This document shows, one piece after another, positions 42,910 through 50,352 of a stretch of 64,000 bases of DNA. The stretch comes from PALSA-1003 sp963741315 (lineage in GTDB: Bacteria > Pseudomonadota > Gammaproteobacteria > Burkholderiales > Casimicrobiaceae), in the NCBI GenBank assembly GCA_963741315.1, contig CAVUHK010000002.1:124001-188000 (forward strand), given 5' to 3'. The position numbers were made by a program, and so were the translations under genes. Within the stretch, counting starts at the first letter, position 1; each line of letters begins with the position of its first letter. The notes below the pieces were generated by a model. That model was not told the DNA's origin. It was given only the letters and a program-made list of their open reading frames with translations, and ran no database searches.

Positions 42910-43908
42910 TCAGTTGTACCCGCGATGACGCTTGCCACCGAAGACGCGATACACACCCATCGTATAAATCAGGATCATGGGTAGCACGATCACACCACCA
43001 AAGAAGAAGAAGCCGAGCGACGCGTCCGGGGCCGCGGCGCTGCTCACGGTGACCGAATACGGAACCATGTAGGGCCAGAACATCACGCCGAGCGTCAGAT
43101 AGGCCGCAATGAAAAATAGCGTCGTCAGGAAGAACGGTACGGCATCGAGACGCGCACGTGCGCCGACAATGACGCCGATCAGCGCCACGATCGCGATGAC
43201 CGGGAACGCCAAACCCCAGCTGCGCGCGCGCAGATTGCTTTGCGCGATGGCGCCCGCATCGAGCGTCACGGAAGCCGTGAATGCGAGTCCCAGGACGACG
43301 AACACCGCCACCGCCAGCCACGGTATACGTTCGTACGCCCAATCCCGAAGCGACCCTTCGCTCTTGTAGACGATCCAGCCGGCGCCAAGCAACGCGTAAC
43401 CGAGCACCAGGCCAACACCGGTGAGAATCGGGAACGGATGGACCCAGTCCCACGTGTGGCCGGCAAACTGGCCGTTGGCGACCGGGATTCCCCTCATCAT
43501 CGCGCCCACCGCCGCGCCTTGGACGAACGCAACCACGGTTGACCCGATGGAAAACCCCCAGTCCCATAGCCGTTGCGTGTGCACAGAGCGCTGGCGAAAC
43601 TCGAAGGCGATTCCGCGGAAGATCAGGCCGAACAACATCAACAGGACCGGCAGGTAGAACGCGCCGAGAAACACCGAATACACCGAAGGGAATGCGGCAA
43701 AAAGACTTGCGCCGATGATCACCAGCCACGTTTCGTTGCCGTCCCAGAACGGCGCGATGGTGTTGAGCATCTGCACCCGACTCGTTTCGTCACGCGTGAA
43801 CGAGAACAGCACTCCCACGCCAAGATCGAACCCGTCCAGGATGACGTAGATGATGATCGACACAGCGATGACGCTGGCCCAGAAGATGGCGAGATTGGTC
43901 GCTTCCAT
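42910..43908 (-). CDS. cydB: Cytochrome bd oxidase subunit II
   Basis: A 332-residue subunit of the cytochrome bd type quinol oxidase: eight to nine transmembrane helices starting IYVILDGFDLGVGVLF, with APFWDGNETWLVIIGA. It starts 4 bases after cydA ends, so translation is coupled. Together with the short-Q-loop cydA it resembles the cyanide-insensitive (CioB) type. An in-frame extension to 44094 overlaps cydA and is rejected. Confidence 0.93.
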   Translation of the reverse strand: MEATNLAIFWASVIAVSIIIYVILDGFDLGVGVLFSFTRDETSRVQMLNTIAPFWDGNETWLVIIGASLFAAFPSVYSVFLGAFYLPVLLMLFGLIFRGIAFEFRQRSVHTQRLWDWGFSIGSTVVAFVQGAAVGAMMRGIPVANGQFAGHTWDWVHPFPILTGVGLVLGYALLGAGWIVYKSEGSLRDWAYERIPWLAVAVFVVLGLAFTASVTLDAGAIAQSNLRARSWGLAFPVIAIVALIGVIVGARARLDAVPFFLTTLFFIAAYLTLGVMFWPYMVPYSVTVSSAAAPDASLGFFFFGGVIVLPMILIYTMGVYRVFGGKRHRGYN

Positions 43909-43912
43909 CGCG

Positions 43913-45322
43913 CTAGCGCCTGACTGAAACGTTGCTACCCGTAGCGCTCGCGGCGTCATCCGCGAAAGCCATTGGGCGACTCGGTGTAGCGTTGGGGATA
44001 GGTACTGCGGCGACGGTGGGACCCTCTCGCAGCAGTTTGTAGATGTAGTAGGTCCCGAACACGATGAATACGGCATAGACCAGCACGTAGCCAATCAGCG
44101 AAAAAAGCACATCGCCGGTGGTAAGGGAAGGCGTCACCGCATCCTTGGTCCGCAGCACGCCGTAAACGACCCATGGCTGACGCCCCACTTCAGCGGTGTA
44201 CCACCCGGTCAGGATGGCGACAAAGCCGGTGGGAAAAGCGAGAAACGTCCCCCAGAGATACCAGCGCGTCGTCTCGAGTTTGCCGCGCATCCGCAAAAAG
44301 TTTCCGAGCCATGAGATCCCCAGCATGAGCAATCCCATCCCGACCATTATTCGAAAACCGAAGAACGGAATGACCACCGGCGGCCGGTCGTCACGCGGGA
44401 ATGATTCCAGCCCGACCTCCGCCGCCGTCCAGTTGCCCGACGCGATCATGCTGCCAAGTTTCGGTATCGAAATCGCGAACAGATTCTTTTCCGACTTCGA
44501 ATCGGGAATTCCGATCAACACTTCCGACGCCGGCTGCTCGTTCTTCCACCGCGCCTCGATCGCGGCAAACTTTGCCGGCTGGTGCTTCAACACGTAGAGT
44601 CCCGTCAGGTGGCCAAAGAAAAGTTGCACCGGGATGACGAGCGCGACGAACGCCAGCCCCCAATGCAGCATCACGCGCGCCTCGGCGCGATGAATGTTGC
44701 GCAGCGTGTACCAGGCGCCGGTAGCCGCCACGCACATGCCGGTGGTCAGGAATGCTGCAAGCAGCATGTGCGGCCAGCGCACCATCATGACCGGACCCGT
44801 GACGATCGCCCACCAGTCCGAAGGGATGATCTTGCCGTTGACGATGGTGTGACCGACCGGCACCTGCATCCAGCTGTTGTTGGCGAGAATCCAGAACGAA
44901 GAGAACATCGTCCCCAGCGAGACCATGCAGCAAGCGAAGAAATAGAAGCGCGGCGACACCCGGTTGCGCCCGAGCAGCATGACGCCAAAAAAACTCGCCT
45001 CGAGCATGAATGCGGTGAACGATTCGTAGCCCAGCAGCGGCCCCTGGATCGAGCCCGTCTTTTCAGCCAGCACGCCCCAGTTGGTGCCGAACTGGAACGC
45101 CATCACCACACCCGTCACGACGCCCATTCCGAACGACAGGGCAAAGATTTTTAGCCAGAAATCAAAGACGCGGCGATAGATGGGATTGTCCGTGACCAGC
45201 CGCGCGCCCTCGAGGGTCGCGAGCCAAGCGCCCAGCCCGATCGTGAACGCCGGAAAGATGATGTGAAAACTGATGACGAACGCAAACTGGAGGCGCGACA
45301 GGAAGACGGGATCGAGTTCCAT
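43913..45322 (-). CDS. cydA: Cytochrome bd-type oxidase subunit I (cyanide-insensitive type)
   Basis: A 469-residue subunit I with nine or so transmembrane helices: SRLQFAFVISFHIIFPAFTI (heme-binding His), ALSFGMGVVTGVVMAFQFGT, and the quinol-site segment. The Q loop is short, as in CioA from Pseudomonas. The enzyme oxidises quinol and reduces oxygen without proton pumping and usually tolerates cyanide or low oxygen. Operon: quinoprotein, cydA, cydB, DUF202. Confidence 0.94.
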   Translation of the reverse strand: MELDPVFLSRLQFAFVISFHIIFPAFTIGLGAWLATLEGARLVTDNPIYRRVFDFWLKIFALSFGMGVVTGVVMAFQFGTNWGVLAEKTGSIQGPLLGYESFTAFMLEASFFGVMLLGRNRVSPRFYFFACCMVSLGTMFSSFWILANNSWMQVPVGHTIVNGKIIPSDWWAIVTGPVMMVRWPHMLLAAFLTTGMCVAATGAWYTLRNIHRAEARVMLHWGLAFVALVIPVQLFFGHLTGLYVLKHQPAKFAAIEARWKNEQPASEVLIGIPDSKSEKNLFAISIPKLGSMIASGNWTAAEVGLESFPRDDRPPVVIPFFGFRIMVGMGLLMLGISWLGNFLRMRGKLETTRWYLWGTFLAFPTGFVAILTGWYTAEVGRQPWVVYGVLRTKDAVTPSLTTGDVLFSLIGYVLVYAVFIVFGTYYIYKLLREGPTVAAVPIPNATPSRPMAFADDAASATGSNVSVRR

Positions 45323-45434
45323 GGATCGACAGCCGTTGTGGGTTTGCTTAAAGCGGGCGCTTTTGGCGAGCGTACAGGTTCACGAAAGCGTCGGCCACGA
45401 CTTCAGCAGATCCAACTACGCTGAATGAAGTTCA

Positions 45435-47243
45435 TCATTGCTTCGCGGGTGGCGCATCGAGACCCAGAATGACCACCTTGGCGGTCGCGGGTTTCGTGGG
45501 CCATGCGACCATCGTGAACCCGTCGGCCACGGCAATTTTTTGCGAGCCGCCCGCCGTATAAGTGATGATGCCGCCTCCGATACCGCCGCCACCAAGGACC
45601 TGGCCCCACAGTTTCTGGCCGGTGGAGGCATCGAGCGCATAGAAGTTGCCGCCCAGATCGCCGAAGAAAACGATGCCGCCGGCAGTCGGCGTGATGGCAC
45701 CGACGATGGGGAAATTCGATTTCACGCGCCATTTCCAGATTCCGCTATCGGCGTCGGTGGCATAAACCCACCCAGCCCAATCTTTGTCGGGAGTTGCTTC
45801 CCTACCGAACATGTTGATCGGGTTCAGGTACGCTATTCCGGTAAATGGCTGGCCGATCGGCACCGCAGCAAGCTTTTTGTCATCTGCGATTCTCACCGTA
45901 TCGCACCAGTCGACTGTGCCGGTGATGATAAGGTTCGTCGTCGGAACGAAGCCCGGTGTGTTCCATTCATTGCCCCCGACGGGACCCGGGCAGAAATGCA
46001 CGTTCTGACCGACCGAGAACGCCTGGCCGTCATTCTCGATCGTCGTAACCGGCACGCGGTAGAGCAGGTTGTTGGTGGCGAGATCGTAACCACGCAGGTG
46101 CCCATCCTTCGGTGAGACAGCCATCAACTGCTTGCCGCCCATGGTTTCCAGCAGGATCGGTGGGTTGGACACGTCGTAGTCGTGCCAGTCCTTTGCCACA
46201 ACCTTGAAATTAATCTTGAAGTCTCCCGTCTTGGCGTCGAGCACAACGACGGAATCGCTATAGAGATTGATCCCCTCACGCGCTCCCGACGCAAAGTCGG
46301 GGGCCGGATTGCCTCCCGGAACGTAGAGCAGCCCGTTCTTGATGTCGAGCGTGAGCGACGTCCACATGCCTCCGCCGCTGATGGGTACCCCCGGCGCGTT
46401 GTTCCAGGTCGATCCGTCGAGAGGCGTCTTGCCCAGAGGACCTCTCACCGTATCGCCCTCGACCTTGGGTACGAGGAAAAATTCCCAGACGACTTTTCCG
46501 GTCTTGCCTTCGAGCGCGAATACATGCCCTTTGCCGCCCTTGAAGTCTCCGCCAGCGTTGCCGATGTAGACCAGACCGTCCCAGGCAATGGGTGCTGCCG
46601 GCACCGACTCGCCGTGCTTGGGATCCGCGATTGTCACGTCCCATAGTTTCTTGCCGGTCTTGAAATCGAAGGCCAGGACACGGCCGTCCTGCGTGCCGCG
46701 AAACAGCATGCCGTCCATGTACGCGGCGCCGCGATTGGCTGGCAGGAGAGACCCGGCGGAATCCACGTGCGTGCGCCAGTTCTCGGCACAAGTCGCTGGA
46801 TTGATCGAGAAAATGTCGAACTCGGTGGTGCCGATCAAGGCGTTGTCCACCACGATCAGTCCGGATTCAAAGGCGGTCACCGTATGGAGGTCGTACGTGC
46901 ACAACACCTTCAGGTTGGCGACATTTTTGGTGTTGATCTGGTCGAGCGGGGAATAGCGCTGCGACGACGGCGTTCGGTTGTAGCTCGGCCAGTCGCCGGC
47001 GGATGCGCCGGGCCAAACGGGGTCGGTCGGAGGTGAAGCAGACGCCGCTGCCGCGGGGGCTTTGTAGGCAGGATTCGTCTCCGTGCTCACAGTGCCTGCA
47101 GGCGCGTTCAACGACTTGAGATAGTTCAGGCCCATGCCGCCGTAGGTGGTCATCGCCACCGGGAAAGTGACATAGAGCAAACCCGCGACTATCAAGCCCG
47201 CCACAACCAGCGAGCCGACGATGACAAGGGGTTTCGTCTTCAT
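45435..47243 (-). CDS. Membrane-anchored quinoprotein (PQQ-dependent dehydrogenase-like)
   Basis: A 602-residue protein with one N-terminal membrane helix (VIVGSLVVAGLIVAGLLYVT), a Pro/Ala linker and an eight-bladed propeller of PQQ type: WPSYNRTPSSQRYSPLDQI, GKKLWDVTIADPKHG, GKVVWEF, GIWKWRVKSNFP and the PTAGGIVFFGDLGGNFYALD segment. No c-type heme site (CxxCH) is present, so electrons would have to go to quinone or a partner. It is the gene just upstream of cydA, 112 bases away on the same strand. Confidence 0.88.
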   Translation of the reverse strand: MKTKPLVIVGSLVVAGLIVAGLLYVTFPVAMTTYGGMGLNYLKSLNAPAGTVSTETNPAYKAPAAAASASPPTDPVWPGASAGDWPSYNRTPSSQRYSPLDQINTKNVANLKVLCTYDLHTVTAFESGLIVVDNALIGTTEFDIFSINPATCAENWRTHVDSAGSLLPANRGAAYMDGMLFRGTQDGRVLAFDFKTGKKLWDVTIADPKHGESVPAAPIAWDGLVYIGNAGGDFKGGKGHVFALEGKTGKVVWEFFLVPKVEGDTVRGPLGKTPLDGSTWNNAPGVPISGGGMWTSLTLDIKNGLLYVPGGNPAPDFASGAREGINLYSDSVVVLDAKTGDFKINFKVVAKDWHDYDVSNPPILLETMGGKQLMAVSPKDGHLRGYDLATNNLLYRVPVTTIENDGQAFSVGQNVHFCPGPVGGNEWNTPGFVPTTNLIITGTVDWCDTVRIADDKKLAAVPIGQPFTGIAYLNPINMFGREATPDKDWAGWVYATDADSGIWKWRVKSNFPIVGAITPTAGGIVFFGDLGGNFYALDASTGQKLWGQVLGGGGIGGGIITYTAGGSQKIAVADGFTMVAWPTKPATAKVVILGLDAPPAKQ

Positions 47244-47438
47244 ACTATTCTCCAGCGCGCTTTAGGTGAGCCTAAACAGAGGAAGGTGGCGACGACAACC
47301 ACAGGCCGCACCGTTCGACAGCGAAGTGGCACTTCAACGATTATGCAGTTGCAGACATATTTCGCTGATGACCGTCGAACTCTGGAATTCGTTCATCCTA
47401 GTGATGATGGGCAACAACGTCAACCGCGGCCAACGTCC

Positions 47439-47843
47439 CTATTTGTCGGCACGATATTTGCGCCGCAGGATGCGATTGACCACACCGCGAAAGAAGAAAT
47501 ACGGAAGCACGGCGAGAATTACACCCACCATGACTGCTTCGAAAGGATAGACCCGACGTTCGACGATGAACTGGTAGATCACGTCGACAATGATCGCCAC
47601 GATGAATACCTTGCCAACGTGATTCCAAGCCTCGCGAAGGAGCACTCGCCGATGTGCATGATCTTTCACAACTGCCCAGAAATAGGGCGGCCGGCCTTCT
47701 CGCGCGTCTTTCCTGCCGGCGCGAACTGCAAAAAAAGCTGCGACAAGCGGTTGAACAACCAGACGGAATCCCAGTGGCGCGTGCACGCCGCTGGTGATGT
47801 CGGACCATACCCGCAGGAAGGGGTCGAGCAGCTCGTGAAGCAT
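47439..47843 (-). CDS. Hypothetical membrane protein
   Basis: A 134-residue protein with three hydrophobic stretches (APLGFRLVVQPLVAAFFAVR, KVFIVAIIVDVIYQFIV, FEAVMVGVILAVLPYFFFRG) and a basic C-terminus. No family recognised. It is 128 bases after the start of the second patatin gene and 195 bases upstream of the quinoprotein on the same strand. Confidence 0.62.
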   Translation of the reverse strand: MLHELLDPFLRVWSDITSGVHAPLGFRLVVQPLVAAFFAVRAGRKDAREGRPPYFWAVVKDHAHRRVLLREAWNHVGKVFIVAIIVDVIYQFIVERRVYPFEAVMVGVILAVLPYFFFRGVVNRILRRKYRADK

Positions 47844-47971
47844 GATTTTTCAGCGGATGGCGACCAGAGTCTCGCCGCGAACTACGCCCGTGTCAATTCG
47901 GGGCAACACGTCCTCGGAATAACAACGTCACTGAACTGTTCGCTTTGACATGCTCCGGCGACCCTGGTCCC

Positions 47972-49480
47972 TCAAGGCGCCCCGGGGCCGACGCGTGGCC
48001 CTGGACCTACCATGCGCAGCGCGCCATTGTTGATCAGCCGCTTCACTTCCGGAGAGGCGAGAATTGCGTTCTTCGCCGCCACGCGCAGGCGATCAACCGC
48101 TTCGTCCTCGAGAACAAACGACGTGGGAAGCGTGTTGAGGTAGTCGCGCTCCGCCTTGTCCGGAAGCACGCCGAACGACACCTCGATGACGCGAATGTTG
48201 ATGTCGGGCGCACGCATGACGGTCTGCAACTTTGTGGCGAGCGCCGGATAGGGCTCGATGGCATCGCGCACTTCGCGCAGGGCTCCCCAGCGCGCCTGGA
48301 TATCCCGCAGTGTTTCCACCGTATCGTACGAATACCGATCGATTGGCGTCCCGGTCGCCTTGAGCAGCACGTCGAATAGCGCCGGCGGATTCTCGTGCCG
48401 GTCCCAGTCGTTGGGTGGTGTCGCCAGCGAATTGACGACGAAGATGAAAATATTGCGCACGTGATCGTAAGGTGTCTTCTGCCCCGCCGCGTGCAGTGCT
48501 TCGAATGTCGACAACACGTCGAGCACGCCGCGCATGCCGACGTTGTCGGAGACGCCGCCATCGACGAGATGCAGATACGGACGATTCTCGCGGTCCGCGA
48601 ACGCCTCCAGCTCCTGCAGGCGCTTCACCGTGCGCGCAGCCGGCCGCGGCGGATTCGGGTTGTCGAGGAACAGCTTTGCCCAGGGTGGCTGCTGGTAACC
48701 GCAGGTGCCGCCGTAGTTGTCGATGGTGATCGACGACAGGACTACGGGAACAGCCGACGACGCCGCCGCAGCACGCGCAATACGAATGCTCGACAGGTCG
48801 GTGCACAGTACATCGAAATTGTCAGGTCCGAAGATGAGCCGCGTCCCGTCCGCGAGATCGGTAGCGCTCACGAGAATTCGCGGTCCGTCGCGCTTGAGGT
48901 CCTTGAAGGTCGCGCCCTTGAACAGAATCTCGTCGTACATGTTGGCGGCGAGTTCGGACCGGCCCCAGCCGTCGGATGCGAGCGAGGGCCAGCTGAAGGG
49001 ATTGAGCGCGCGCTTCATCAGCTCGCCCTGGACGTTACGCTTGAGGAAGCTCGTTTCGTAGGTGTCGAAGAGCTTGTCGCCGTAGAGTCCGAACGCCAGC
49101 GCGGTGAAGCTCCCGCCGGATATCCCGGTGATCACGTCGACCGAGTCGAGCACGCGAATGTTGCGGCCACTCTTGGTGGTCACCTGCATGTCGCGAAGGG
49201 TTTCCAGAACACCGTAGGAAAACGCGGCCGCGCGGGTGCCTCCGCCGGAGAAGGCAAGGATAACCAGCGTTGCATTGTCCTCGGCGTTCTCGGATTGCCG
49301 CTCGATCCGGTATGCCTTGGCAGGGTCGTACTGGGTCAGTGGCGGATTGATCGGGCGCGTGGCGCAACCGCCTAGCGCGATCAGCGTAACAATCAGTAAC
49401 ACGATCGTGCGCAGCGGACGCGGCCCCGCCGGTCCCGCCGGCGTTCCTGAGTTATGCCGGAGTCGTGTGATCAAGCTCAT
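47972..49480 (-). CDS. Patatin-like phospholipase lipoprotein (second copy)
   Basis: A 502-residue lipoprotein: lipobox ALGGC (Cys39), the patatin oxyanion loop FSGGGTRAAAFSYG, nucleophile GISGGS and catalytic Asp in VDGGVSDNVG. Shares the NPPLTQYDPAKAYRIERQ start with the patatin at 24976, and a similar layout throughout, so the two are paralogues. Outer-membrane or periplasmic phospholipase activity is likely. Confidence 0.88.
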   Translation of the reverse strand: MSLITRLRHNSGTPAGPAGPRPLRTIVLLIVTLIALGGCATRPINPPLTQYDPAKAYRIERQSENAEDNATLVILAFSGGGTRAAAFSYGVLETLRDMQVTTKSGRNIRVLDSVDVITGISGGSFTALAFGLYGDKLFDTYETSFLKRNVQGELMKRALNPFSWPSLASDGWGRSELAANMYDEILFKGATFKDLKRDGPRILVSATDLADGTRLIFGPDNFDVLCTDLSSIRIARAAAASSAVPVVLSSITIDNYGGTCGYQQPPWAKLFLDNPNPPRPAARTVKRLQELEAFADRENRPYLHLVDGGVSDNVGMRGVLDVLSTFEALHAAGQKTPYDHVRNIFIFVVNSLATPPNDWDRHENPPALFDVLLKATGTPIDRYSYDTVETLRDIQARWGALREVRDAIEPYPALATKLQTVMRAPDINIRVIEVSFGVLPDKAERDYLNTLPTSFVLEDEAVDRLRVAAKNAILASPEVKRLINNGALRMVGPGPRVGPGAP

Positions 49481-49658
49481 GCTTCGCTCTCTTGGATTGG
49501 AATGCGTTGGACCTGCCGCCGTGCCGGGCGAGACTGTACAGTCTGCGCACGCTTTTGTCGCGCATTTTTGTCGCCAGCAACAGGAGTTGAAGCCGTCCTG
49601 GAATCGCAGTAGGGCATAATTAGGAGCTGTTGATCCAATTCAACCGTAGGGAAATACC

Positions 49659-50273
49659 ATGACACTCAAATCGATATTTGCAGGTTTGGCCATAGCGCTG
49701 AGCCTGGCAGCCGGATCCGCGCATTCCCAGATCCTCCAGAACCTCGAGAACGCGATTACAGGCAACACGCCAAGCCAGGCCGACATCGCCGCGGCGCGGC
49801 AGGAAGTTCAAGGCGTTTCCCAGAACGCACTATCGGCGCTCTATGCGATGCAGCCGAGCGCGCGGGGCGCCATCGAGCGAGCGGCGGGCTACGCGGCGTT
49901 CAGCACATTCGGGATGAAACTCATGATCGCCGGTGGCACCTCCGGCAAAGGGCTGGCGGTGAACAACCGCACGCGCGTCCAGACCTACATGAGAATGCTC
50001 CAGGTCCAGGGCGGCCTGGGATTCGGGGTGAGCAAGAACCAGCTCATTTTCGTTTTCACCACCGAGCAGGCGCTCTCCAACTTCATCAACGTGGGTTGGG
50101 AGTTCGGGGCACAGGCCAACCTGTCGGCGATGGCGGGCGGCGAAGGCGGCATGTTCACCGGCGCGGCGCAAATCGCTCCAGGTGTCTACCTCTATCAGAT
50201 CACCGAGACCGGACTCAGCGCGACACTTACCGTGGCCGGGACCAAGTTCTTCATTGACTCCGATCTGAATTAG
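49659..50273 (+). CDS. SYLF-domain lipid-binding protein
   Basis: A 204-residue protein starting at ATG 49659. A signal peptide ends near SAHSQIL and the rest is the SYLF (YSC84) domain: GYAAFSTFGMKLMIAGGTSG, LGFGVSKNQLIFVFTTEQAL and GEGGMFTGAAQIAPGVYLYQ. SYLF proteins bind phosphoinositides in eukaryotes and are uncharacterised envelope proteins in bacteria. Confidence 0.88.
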   Translation: MTLKSIFAGLAIALSLAAGSAHSQILQNLENAITGNTPSQADIAAARQEVQGVSQNALSALYAMQPSARGAIERAAGYAAFSTFGMKLMIAGGTSGKGLAVNNRTRVQTYMRMLQVQGGLGFGVSKNQLIFVFTTEQALSNFINVGWEFGAQANLSAMAGGEGGMFTGAAQIAPGVYLYQITETGLSATLTVAGTKFFIDSDLN

Positions 50274-50278
50274 CCTCG

Positions 50279-50352
50279 GAGCATTCCGCGGCCGCGTCCC
50301 GCGAAACGCTCATCGCGACATTCCGCGTTCTCGCGTACGCCGCGGAACGCTC
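50279..50352. repeat. Long-range inverted repeat between convergent genes
   Basis: GAGCATTCCGCGGC (50279-50292) pairs with GCCGCGGAACGCTC (50339-50352) with one mismatch, enclosing 46 bases that themselves contain a second TTCCGCG copy. It sits exactly between the convergent SYLF and metalloprotease genes and reaches the protease stop codon. No T-tract; a bidirectional terminator or REP-like element are both possible. Confidence 0.5.
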
